Of a stretch of DNA of 64,000 nt, positions 34,900 through 42,484 are shown in pieces. Position 1 is the stretch's first letter. Each line of letters opens with the position of its first letter. The stretch covers positions 124,001 through 188,000 of the forward strand of contig JBGAIF010000001.1 of the NCBI GenBank assembly GCA_044225795.1, in the 5' to 3' direction. A program made the position numbers and the translations under genes. This DNA is from Nemorincola sp044225795. Its GTDB lineage: Bacteria > Bacteroidota > Bacteroidia > Chitinophagales > Chitinophagaceae. The notes under the pieces were generated by a model. It did no database searches and had not been told where the DNA came from. It was given only the letters and a program-made list of their open reading frames with translations.

Positions 34900-37818
34900 A
34901 TGGAATATGATTTTCGGCAGATAGAGGCCAACTGGAAGAAATACTGGAATGAGAAGGAGGTTTATAAAGTATCTAACGATAGCAATAAACCCAAATGCTA
35001 TATACTGGATATGTTCCCTTATCCGAGCGGTGCGGGGCTACATGTGGGCCATCCATTAGGCTATGTGGCATCTGATATCTACGCACGCTATAAAAGGCTG
35101 AAGGGCTACAATGTATTGCACCCAATGGGGTATGATGCATTTGGCCTGCCGGCAGAACAATATGCCATAGAAACAGGACAGCACCCTGCTGTGACTACGG
35201 AAAGAAATATCAACAGGTATCGCGAGCAACTGGATAATATAGGCTTCTGCTTTGACTGGAGCCGTGAAGTGCGCACCAGCGAGCCTAAATATTATAAATG
35301 GACACAGTGGATATTCCTTCAGTTGTTCCATAGCTGGTATGACCGCAGCCAGAATAAGGCAAGGCCAATAGCGGAACTCATCAGCATATTTGAAACAGAA
35401 GGCAATAAGCAACATACTTGTCCTGAAGATGAGTCGTTGAGATTTGATGCAACGGCATGGAAGAATTTTTCAGAGAAAGAGCAGCGTGATGTATTGATGC
35501 AATACCGCATTGCTTATCAAGGCTATGCACAGGTGTGGTGGTGTGAGGCATTGGGTACGGTGTTGGCGAATGACGAGGTTGTAAATGGCGTTTCAGAGCG
35601 TGGCGGCCATCCCGTAGAAAGGAAGAACATGCGCCAGTGGTTCCTGCGTATAACAGAATATGCAGACCGTCTGCTGACCAGCCTTGATACGCTGGACTGG
35701 AGCGAGGCGATGAAAGAAATGCAGCGCAACTGGATAGGCAAAAGCAACGGGGCTGAAGTAACGTTCAAATTGTCTGGCAGCGAACATAGCGTGGTAGTGT
35801 TTACCACAAGACCTGATACCATTTTCGGCGTGGACTTTATGGTCCTGGCGCCGGAGCATGAACTGGTAGATACCATCACGACTGCTGAACAGAAAAAAGC
35901 TATAGAAGAATATAAAACGTATGTAAAAAGCCGCTCTGAGCGCGAGCGCATGAGCGAAGTGAAACAGGTGACCGGCTGCTTTACCGGAGCATATGCATTA
36001 CACCCACTTACTGAAAAGCAGGTGCCGATATGGATATCTGAATACGTATTAGCTGGATATGGCACAGGCGCTATTATGGCGGTACCAAGTGGTGACGATC
36101 GAGATCATGCATTTGCCAAACACTTCAGTATACCGATCACGAACATCTTTGGTGATAAGTATACCGGAGAGGAGGCTTACAGTAGCAAGACGGGCATCAT
36201 AGAGAATAGTGGCTTTCTTACCGGCATGAGTATAGCTGATGCAAATGAAGCTGCTATCAATGCACTCGTGAATAAAAATGCGGGGGTAAGAAAAGTCAAC
36301 TTCCGTTTGCGTGATGCGGGCTTTAGCCGACAGAGATACTGGGGCGAGCCATTCCCTGTCATCTACATAGATGATATACCGTATGGTACTGATGAGCCAG
36401 TGGTGCATAACGACCACTTGCTTGGCCAACTGCCGGTGGAATTGCCGATGGTGGAACATTACAAGCCGGGGCCTGAAGGACAAGGACCACTTGCCAATAT
36501 AGAGGACTGGGTAACTACAGAAGCAGGACAAAGAGAGACCAACACTATGCCAGGCTATGCAGGCAGCAGCTGGTACTTCCTCCGCTATATGGACCCGCAT
36601 AACGACAATGAATTTGCCAACAGGAAAGCAACCGACTACTGGAACCAGGTGGACCTGTATGTAGGGGGTACAGAACATGCCGTAGGGCACCTGCTCTACA
36701 GCCGCATGTGGACGAAGGCATTGTATGACTTAGGACACATTGGTTTTGATGAGCCATTCAAGAAGCTACTGAACCAGGGAATGATACAGGGTATGTCCTA
36801 TTTTGTTGATAGGGTCTTTTATTACGAACAACATCCCCAAATTGTGACACAAGCTGGTTTCTTAATGTCATACGATAGAAATAAGAAGCTCCCATTCGAA
36901 TTCGAAAAGAATGGAAAGAAGTATTATAATCCTTTTCATCGTTATGATTTTAGGATAAAAAATGGCCATCTATTCGTTGATTCTAAAAATCGACTAACGA
37001 AGACGCGGTATGCGGAGCAGATGCAGTTCATCGGCGAAAGTCAAGAATACATTGAAAAAGAACTATTATACTTTTCTCCAGAGGATGTAACAGAAGACGG
37101 AGAAGAATATATACAATGTAAGATGGAAGTGGAAAAGATGTCGAAGTCGAAGTACAATGTGGTGAACCCGGATGACATCATTAGCCAGTATGGTGCTGAT
37201 ACGTTCCGCATGTATGAGATGTTCCTTGGGCCGATAGATGTCAGCAAGCCATGGGATACCAAGGGCATAGAGGGTGTGCACCGCTTCCTGAAGAAACTCT
37301 GGAGATTGTATGCCGATGAACAGAAAGGCTGGATCGTGACCGATGAAGCGCCGGCAGATGCCGAACTACGCATACTGCACAAGACCATTAAGAAGGCGGC
37401 AGAAGATATTGAACGTTTCTCATTCAATACATCTGTAAGCCAGTTCATGATCTGCGTGAATGAGCTGAGCGGGCTCAACTGCCACAAGCGTGGCATCCTG
37501 GAGCCACTGGCGGTGATACTGGCACCATTTGCCCCGCACGCAGCCGAAGAGCTGTGGCACAAACTGGGCAATGATACTACCGTTCTCGATGCAGCCTATC
37601 CGGAATATGAAGAGCGCTATGTAACAGATAACAGTAAGAAATACCCGGTAGCTATCAATGGCAAAACAAGGGTAGAACTGGAATTTCCACTTGATGCTGA
37701 GCCTGCGTTCATCGAAAAAGAAGTTCTGGCAGACGAAACCGTGCAGAAGTGGCTGGAAGGGAAGGCGCCAAAGAAGTTCATATACGTAAAGGGCAAGATG
37801 ATCAATGTGGTAGTCTAG
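34900..37818 (+). CDS. leuS: Leucyl-tRNA synthetase
   Basis: Class I synthetase of 972 residues charging tRNA-Leu. It shows the HIGH motif as GLHVGHPLGY near residue 50, the editing domain (residues 230-420; TTRPDTIFGVDFMVLAP, GTGAIMAVPSGDDRDH), the GGTEHAVGHLLYSRMW segment near 595 and KMSKS near 746. The start ATG at 34900 fits MEYDFRQIEANWKKYW. Between NQGMIQG (about 626) and KMSKS a region of about 110 residues (nucleotides 36800-37090) reads unlike the usual leucine-specific domain and is far poorer in GC than the rest (84 of 240 bases, 35%, in 36841-37080; 55% in a 60-base sample upstream). The frame stays open and the flanks are intact, so the gene is probably functional. Confidence 0.95.
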   Translation: MEYDFRQIEANWKKYWNEKEVYKVSNDSNKPKCYILDMFPYPSGAGLHVGHPLGYVASDIYARYKRLKGYNVLHPMGYDAFGLPAEQYAIETGQHPAVTTERNINRYREQLDNIGFCFDWSREVRTSEPKYYKWTQWIFLQLFHSWYDRSQNKARPIAELISIFETEGNKQHTCPEDESLRFDATAWKNFSEKEQRDVLMQYRIAYQGYAQVWWCEALGTVLANDEVVNGVSERGGHPVERKNMRQWFLRITEYADRLLTSLDTLDWSEAMKEMQRNWIGKSNGAEVTFKLSGSEHSVVVFTTRPDTIFGVDFMVLAPEHELVDTITTAEQKKAIEEYKTYVKSRSERERMSEVKQVTGCFTGAYALHPLTEKQVPIWISEYVLAGYGTGAIMAVPSGDDRDHAFAKHFSIPITNIFGDKYTGEEAYSSKTGIIENSGFLTGMSIADANEAAINALVNKNAGVRKVNFRLRDAGFSRQRYWGEPFPVIYIDDIPYGTDEPVVHNDHLLGQLPVELPMVEHYKPGPEGQGPLANIEDWVTTEAGQRETNTMPGYAGSSWYFLRYMDPHNDNEFANRKATDYWNQVDLYVGGTEHAVGHLLYSRMWTKALYDLGHIGFDEPFKKLLNQGMIQGMSYFVDRVFYYEQHPQIVTQAGFLMSYDRNKKLPFEFEKNGKKYYNPFHRYDFRIKNGHLFVDSKNRLTKTRYAEQMQFIGESQEYIEKELLYFSPEDVTEDGEEYIQCKMEVEKMSKSKYNVVNPDDIISQYGADTFRMYEMFLGPIDVSKPWDTKGIEGVHRFLKKLWRLYADEQKGWIVTDEAPADAELRILHKTIKKAAEDIERFSFNTSVSQFMICVNELSGLNCHKRGILEPLAVILAPFAPHAAEELWHKLGNDTTVLDAAYPEYEERYVTDNSKKYPVAINGKTRVELEFPLDAEPAFIEKEVLADETVQKWLEGKAPKKFIYVKGKMINVVV

Positions 37819-37916
37819 CCGCTTGTCCCCCAGGAGGGGCAACCCACTAATTAAGGTATCACTGCAAACCTCATCGCAAATGAGCCGGATGCAATGATCT
37901 GTAAAAATAATGACTT

Positions 37917-37942
37917 AGCCCTGACCGTATAAGGTCGGGGCT
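37917..37942 (+). terminator. Terminator of leuS
   Basis: A ten-base stem with one wobble pair (arms 37917-37926 and 37933-37942) and a six-base loop, followed by a T-rich stretch, about 100 bases after the leuS stop. Confidence 0.7.
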
Positions 37943-37961
37943 TTTCTTTAATTTTGCGCCC

Positions 37962-38603
37962 ATGAAAAAAAATAAGACGCTGATATTCCTGGTGACCTTC
38001 TTTATCGTACTGGCAACAGTCTTTATCGGCTACTTCTACAATGTGACCAACCAGACCCGCAAACCATCACTACCTATTCTGGGGCATAATGAGAGCCATC
38101 ATGTAGATACCTTCTCTTTTGTGAACCAGGACGGCAAGACCATCACTAATGCCGATGTGAAGGGCAAGGTTTGCGTAGTGGAATATTTTTTCGCTACCTG
38201 CAAAGGCATATGCCCCAGGATGAATGAGAACCTGACACAGGTGTATAAGACCTTCAAGGGAAACGCGAATGTGTTGATATTGTCACACACCGTGGACCCG
38301 AAGAAAGATACCGTGCAGGCGCTGAAGGCCTACAGCCAGCACTTTGATGCAGACGCCAACCAGTGGATGTTCCTCACGGGCGATAAAAGAAGACTCTATG
38401 ACATGGCACGATACAGCTACCTCATCAATGCCGAGGACGATACAGCAGGAGTGTCCATAGATAAGGACTTCATTCACGACAACCACTATGTGCTGGTAGA
38501 TGGTTATGGACGTATCAGGGGCTTCTACGATGGTCTGAAACAGGAAGAGATAAAGAAAATGATCACGGATATCAATACCCTGCTGAAGGAAGAAAATCAT
38601 TAA
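37962..38603 (+). CDS. SCO1/SenC family protein
   Basis: A 213-residue thioredoxin-fold protein anchored by an N-terminal helix (LIFLVTFFIVLATVFIGYFY) with the rest in the periplasm. The copper-site motif CxxxC is present as FFATCKGICPRMNEN near residue 85, and the distal histidine lies in FIHDNHYVLVDGYG. These proteins deliver copper to the CuA site of cytochrome oxidase or act as redox sensors. No oxidase genes are in the window. Single-gene unit. Confidence 0.9.
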   Translation: MKKNKTLIFLVTFFIVLATVFIGYFYNVTNQTRKPSLPILGHNESHHVDTFSFVNQDGKTITNADVKGKVCVVEYFFATCKGICPRMNENLTQVYKTFKGNANVLILSHTVDPKKDTVQALKAYSQHFDADANQWMFLTGDKRRLYDMARYSYLINAEDDTAGVSIDKDFIHDNHYVLVDGYGRIRGFYDGLKQEEIKKMITDINTLLKEENH

Positions 38604-38702
38604 ACTGCTGTCCCGCTGAAATGCCCTGCTATTCAGCACCCTATCATCTTACTACCTTTTAAGGGCACTGCTATTGCAGCCATGAAGTACCTTCAGCAAT
38701 CG

Positions 38703-39935
38703 TCAATGCAGCGTCCATCCCAGGAACAACCAGCCCAATACTATAAGCGGCGCCGGGATACGTGTAAAGAACAGCAGGCAAAATGTAATGATGACCACCA
38801 CCAGGTTCATCCACTCAAACGCAAGCGCCTGATCGAAGGCGATGGCGCGGAAGGCGATGATACCCGAAGCAAACATAATACCGACAATAGCCGCGTTGAT
38901 ACCTTCAAGCGCACGGAATATGATCACATGGTGTTTCAGGTTGTGATATACCGGGAAAAGGAAGAACAGCAACAATGTGCTGGGTAAGAATACTGTTATG
39001 GTAGCAACAAAGCACCCAATAACCTGCCACATAGGTCCGTACTGGCTCATAGCCACGCCACCTATATAAGAACAAACGGAAAATACAGGACCGGGCACGC
39101 CCTGTACCATGCCAAAGCCGGTAAGTAACTGTGCCGGTGTCATCCATTGAGAGTTAGGGCGGCTCACAAACTGGTAAAACATCATCAGCAGCAATGCCTG
39201 TCCGCCACCAAAAACGATAGTGCCGAAACGGTAAAAATTCTCCGATAAGTGATATAAACGGGCGTGCTCCCAACCCTGGCTACGTGCCAGCTCACTGAGA
39301 ACACCTGCAACAATGAACAGCAAAGCGAATAACCATAAGTGCATCCAGTTGATACGCTTGGGTTTGTGCTGTGGACCCGGAATACGCTTATTACTAAAGT
39401 TGCTGATGGTGCCGGCAATTACCAGCAAGGCCGGAAACACCCAGGGTGAATTAATGAACAGCGTTACTACCAGGCTCCCCACCATTATCGCCGCGGTAGC
39501 GATATATTTGACGCTAAGATTCATAAGCCGGGCGGCCGCAAAAAACACGAACCCCACCGACATTGGCTGGATGTAATAAAAAAGATTGATGGGCACCATC
39601 TTGTTGCCCTTCATGGTTACCGGGTTCATGTAAAAGATAAGAAACGATAATGCACCCATGATGAACGCGGCGGGGAACACCCACAACAGTAACGTAAGAA
39701 TGGCCAGGGGCACTCCACCCCTCTTATGGGCAATGAGCATCACCGTTTGGGTAGATGATGGCCCCGGCAGCATATTACAAAATGCGTTATATTCCAGCAG
39801 CTCGTCCTCAGTTACATCCTTTCTCTTTTGGGCAAATGTCTTTACCATCATCCCCATATGTCCCTGTGGCCCGCCAAAAGCTGTGAACGAGTATAAAAAT
39901 ACAGCCTTTAAAAATGGAACATGCCTCAGGATCAT
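38703..39935 (-). CDS. Chromate transporter (CHR), two-domain form
   Basis: A 410-residue inner-membrane protein of the CHR family, long form with two homologous CHR halves. The first opens FLYSFTAFGGPQGHMGMM and has FCNMLPGPSSTQTVM near residue 55. The second repeats this pattern with FGTIVFGGGQALLLMMFYQF near 240 and GMVQGVPGPVFSVCSYIG near 275. Proven members export chromate, but others transport unknown anions. No chrB regulator is nearby. Single-gene unit. Confidence 0.9.
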   Translation of the reverse strand: MILRHVPFLKAVFLYSFTAFGGPQGHMGMMVKTFAQKRKDVTEDELLEYNAFCNMLPGPSSTQTVMLIAHKRGGVPLAILTLLLWVFPAAFIMGALSFLIFYMNPVTMKGNKMVPINLFYYIQPMSVGFVFFAAARLMNLSVKYIATAAIMVGSLVVTLFINSPWVFPALLVIAGTISNFSNKRIPGPQHKPKRINWMHLWLFALLFIVAGVLSELARSQGWEHARLYHLSENFYRFGTIVFGGGQALLLMMFYQFVSRPNSQWMTPAQLLTGFGMVQGVPGPVFSVCSYIGGVAMSQYGPMWQVIGCFVATITVFLPSTLLLFFLFPVYHNLKHHVIIFRALEGINAAIVGIMFASGIIAFRAIAFDQALAFEWMNLVVVIITFCLLFFTRIPAPLIVLGWLFLGWTLH

Positions 39936-40121
39936 TCAGCCGGAATTTGGAAATGAAATTAAACACAAAAAACGGGAAATCACATTTGTTAATTTAAAAT
40001 GTAAAATTAGCAGCAGCAGATCCCGGGCTTATGGAATGACGCAACAGGCCGAAGAAAACATGCAGGGAAGGTTCTGACCAATCAAACTATTTGAGTATCT
40101 TGCAGCCGCAAAATAATATTC

Positions 40122-40271
40122 ATGAACCATTTATTACTCGGCGCGTTTTACGATACGGTGAACAATAGTGTTGGCCCAATGCTCATGTGGATATTCTTCT
40201 ACCTGAACATCATCGGCTGGCTTTATGTAATGTTCAAATACCTCGGTTCTTCGTCAGACGACGCTAAATAA
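40122..40271 (+). CDS. 49-residue membrane microprotein
   Basis: A short open frame (ATG to TAA) with one membrane helix, LMWIFFYLNIIGWLYVMF, after a polar start and before a short acidic end (SSSDDAK). It fits exactly between the chromate transporter promoter region and pdxH, whose GTG start follows its stop by two bases. That spacing suggests translational coupling, and the helix is well formed for a chance frame. I do not recognise a family. Confidence 0.5.
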   Translation: MNHLLLGAFYDTVNNSVGPMLMWIFFYLNIIGWLYVMFKYLGSSSDDAK

Positions 40272-40273
40272 TA

Positions 40274-40924
40274 GTGTCTGCCTCTTCTCTAAATATTGCT
40301 GACATCCGCAGGGATTATATGCTTGCCGCGCTTGATGAAGGAAGTGTGGGCGATGACCCGGTCATTTTCTTTAAAAAGTGGTTCACGGAAGCAGAAGCGG
40401 CACAGATAACAGAGATCAATGCCATGACGCTCTCCACTGTAGATGAGCAGCACAGGCCACACGCGCGTATAGTACTACTGAAAGGGCTGGACGCGGATTG
40501 CTTTGTTTTCTTCACCAATTACGATAGCGCTAAAGGACAGCAGATAGCCGCCAACCCAAATGTGGCACTCACCTTTTTCTGGAAAGAGCTGGAACGCCAG
40601 GTGCGCATAGAAGGCACCATAGAAAAAGTGCCGGAAAGCGACAGCGACATTTACTTTAACTCACGCCCTAAGGGCAGCCGCATAGGCGCATGGGCTTCTC
40701 CCCAGAGCAAAGAGATCACTGACCGCAACATACTGGACCTCAATTATGCTCATTACGAAGGTGAATTCTCCGGTATAGATATTCCCCGTCCGCCACACTG
40801 GGGTGGGTATCGTGTAATGGCATCATCCATAGAATTCTGGCAGGGCCGCAGCAGCCGCATGCACGACCGTATCTCCTTTAAAAAGAATGGTGAGCGCTGG
40901 ACAAGGGCACGCCTTGCTCCGTAG
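40274..40924 (+). CDS. pdxH: Pyridoxine/pyridoxamine 5'-phosphate oxidase
   Basis: FMN enzyme that forms pyridoxal 5'-phosphate from PNP or PMP. The 216-residue protein has the N-terminal ADIRRDYML motif, the FMN-binding RIVLLKG and FFTNYDSAKG strands, RIEGTIEKV, the RPKGSRIGAWASPQS segment and the C-terminal signature IEFWQGRSSRMHDR. The start is GTG at 40274; the next ATG would delete the IRRDY motif. Probably co-transcribed with the microprotein upstream and convergent with the DUF6048 gene ten bases away. Confidence 0.95.
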   Translation: MSASSLNIADIRRDYMLAALDEGSVGDDPVIFFKKWFTEAEAAQITEINAMTLSTVDEQHRPHARIVLLKGLDADCFVFFTNYDSAKGQQIAANPNVALTFFWKELERQVRIEGTIEKVPESDSDIYFNSRPKGSRIGAWASPQSKEITDRNILDLNYAHYEGEFSGIDIPRPPHWGGYRVMASSIEFWQGRSSRMHDRISFKKNGERWTRARLAP

Positions 40925-40934
40925 TGGCGATCAA

Positions 40935-41753
40935 TTATTTACTTATTTCTTTGGGAACTGTTGTGGCGGCTTTGGTACTGTCAGCAGAAGGCGCAACGGG
41001 CAACGGAAGTACAGCATCCTTCTTTTCCTTAGCCTTACGATTCCAGCGAATAGCATAGCAGACATAGGCATTCAGATCGAACGACGAGTTTTTATCTCCC
41101 CTGCCAAAACCGGCAATATACAGCGGAGCAAGATCGCGGAAAGACTTGTTGTTGAGCATGAATTTCTCTCGCACATTCCATCCTACCATCAATCCCTTTA
41201 TCAGCTCCACGCGCACACCTCCTGTGATCTCCGCCCAGACAGCGCCAAAAGTTCGTCCCGGTTCTGAGCCGGTGATACTGCCCCAGGTGCTGTCTGTGAC
41301 CGAGAACGACGCGGCACCCCGGCTCACGAATGCAGCCCCGCTACCCAGCCCGAAGAAGAACATATCCCAGTCTGTGGGGCCGCTTCTCGCTAACACACTC
41401 TTATAAAAGCCCAGCCTCATAAATGTATTGGTGCAGTTATATTTAAGATCGGGATAATCTACTTTAGTGCCGCCCCAACCGGCGTGAGCCGCGGCATAAA
41501 ACTCCTTGCGCAGGTAGTAGTTCACCTCTGCCTCATACGCGTATTTATTAGGGATGAAGTAATTCATCACCGGGCGGTAAATATCAACCCCTATGCTGAG
41601 CTGATGCCCTGCAAGATCCTGTTTCTTAGGCTTTGCAACTGATGTTGTATCGTCATCATCAAAGTCCTGGGCAGAAGCAGATGATGAGCTGAACAACGCC
41701 GGTATGCTAATAATCAGGATGAATATATAAGTACAGATGCGTTGTATTGACAT
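40935..41753 (-). CDS. DUF6048 family outer-membrane protein
   Basis: A 272-residue exported protein: signal peptide (IFILIISIPALFSSSSASAQ), an acidic linker (DFDDDDTTS), and a barrel-like body (LSIGVDIYRPVMNYF, YYLRKEFYAAAHAGWGG, GAVWAEITGGVRVELI) ending in a charged tail. The body fits the Bacteroidota family DUF6048. The neighbour upstream is a DUF6452 lipoprotein, a pairing I recall from related genomes. The start overlaps the DUF6452 gene by 47 bases, but the signal peptide shows it is right. Confidence 0.7.
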   Translation of the reverse strand: MSIQRICTYIFILIISIPALFSSSSASAQDFDDDDTTSVAKPKKQDLAGHQLSIGVDIYRPVMNYFIPNKYAYEAEVNYYLRKEFYAAAHAGWGGTKVDYPDLKYNCTNTFMRLGFYKSVLARSGPTDWDMFFFGLGSGAAFVSRGAASFSVTDSTWGSITGSEPGRTFGAVWAEITGGVRVELIKGLMVGWNVREKFMLNNKSFRDLAPLYIAGFGRGDKNSSFDLNAYVCYAIRWNRKAKEKKDAVLPLPVAPSADSTKAATTVPKEISK

Positions 41754-42216
41754 TGTTCGTAACTGCTTTGTCCAGTATGTGCACGGAATCGATTATGCCA
41801 CCACGGGCACGCACAGAGTCCAGCGTATGAAAGTAGGTATAACCACACGCGTTTGACAGGAACTCGGCATGCGGCCTGTAATAAAATGTAATGGTATCGA
41901 AAGCTGTACCGATGGTGTCGGGGCGGAACAACCATACACAGCTCCCTGTATCGTGTGATAGCGGAATGCTGAATTTCTGATTCTGCCCGAGATACAGGAA
42001 TCCTTTTTCTCCTGCCGGTGTTAAAGCTTTGAACTGCGCTGACGGCAACAAAGTATCAGAAAAGACAGTAGCGGTATCGGAGGTCTTGTGCTTGGAATAA
42101 AGTATCAGGTTGGCGGTCTTGGGTGTCAGGCAAGGTTGGCGGTCTTGTGTACATGCCGACCACAGCAGGCCACATATCGTCATGCAAACAAGAGCGTATG
42201 TGACACGGTTAATCAT
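41707..42216 (-). CDS. DUF6452 family lipoprotein
   Basis: A 169-residue protein with an N-terminal hydrophobic segment ending in CGLLWSACTQD; the cysteine after SA suggests lipid attachment, though W at -3 is not the standard lipobox residue. The rest is beta-rich with cysteines (PCLTPKTANLILYS, SCVWLFRPDTIG, NACGYTYFHTLDS). It begins eight bases before the end of the coiled-coil gene upstream and overlaps the DUF6048 gene by 47 bases, so all three are translated from one transcript with pheT. Confidence 0.65.
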   Translation of the reverse strand: MINRVTYALVCMTICGLLWSACTQDRQPCLTPKTANLILYSKHKTSDTATVFSDTLLPSAQFKALTPAGEKGFLYLGQNQKFSIPLSHDTGSCVWLFRPDTIGTAFDTITFYYRPHAEFLSNACGYTYFHTLDSVRARGGIIDSVHILDKAVTNNVNTTHLYLYIHPDY

Positions 42217-42484
42217 TAAGTGTATTGAGTATTTTATCTATCTCCGCGATCACGTTATCCAACTGCGCCCGCATGTTATCTTTCTCCTCGTCTCCCGCCA
42301 CAGAACTGCCAAGGTGTACGCTCACCATACCCTGCTCCAGCGAATCCAGCTTTTTCTTTAGTTCAGCCGTTTCTTTTTCATGAGTGGCAACGGCCTTCCT
42401 GAGCCGTTTGTTCTCCGTCTCGAGGGCTGCATACTTTTTCAACAGCAGCGTTACTTTATTATTTAACCGGTCGAGAGCTTCCAT
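42209..42484 (-). CDS. Small coiled-coil protein after pheT
   Basis: A 91-residue protein made almost wholly of heptad-patterned helix (RLNNKVTLLLKKYAALETEN and then KETAELKKKLDSLEQ), with a short break near residue 55 and a helical end (NMRAQLDNVIAEIDKILN). It starts with an ATG that shares one base with the pheT stop (TAATG). In other Bacteroidota a ZapA-like division protein often follows pheT; this one resembles ZapB-type coiled coils more, but that is only a suggestion. Confidence 0.6.
   Translation of the reverse strand: MEALDRLNNKVTLLLKKYAALETENKRLRKAVATHEKETAELKKKLDSLEQGMVSVHLGSSVAGDEEKDNMRAQLDNVIAEIDKILNTLND

Noticed and set aside
36800..37090. Assembly error or frameshift in leuS
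   Set aside because: The frame stays open through the segment, flanks join in frame, and KMSKS follows correctly, so I treat it as real sequence.
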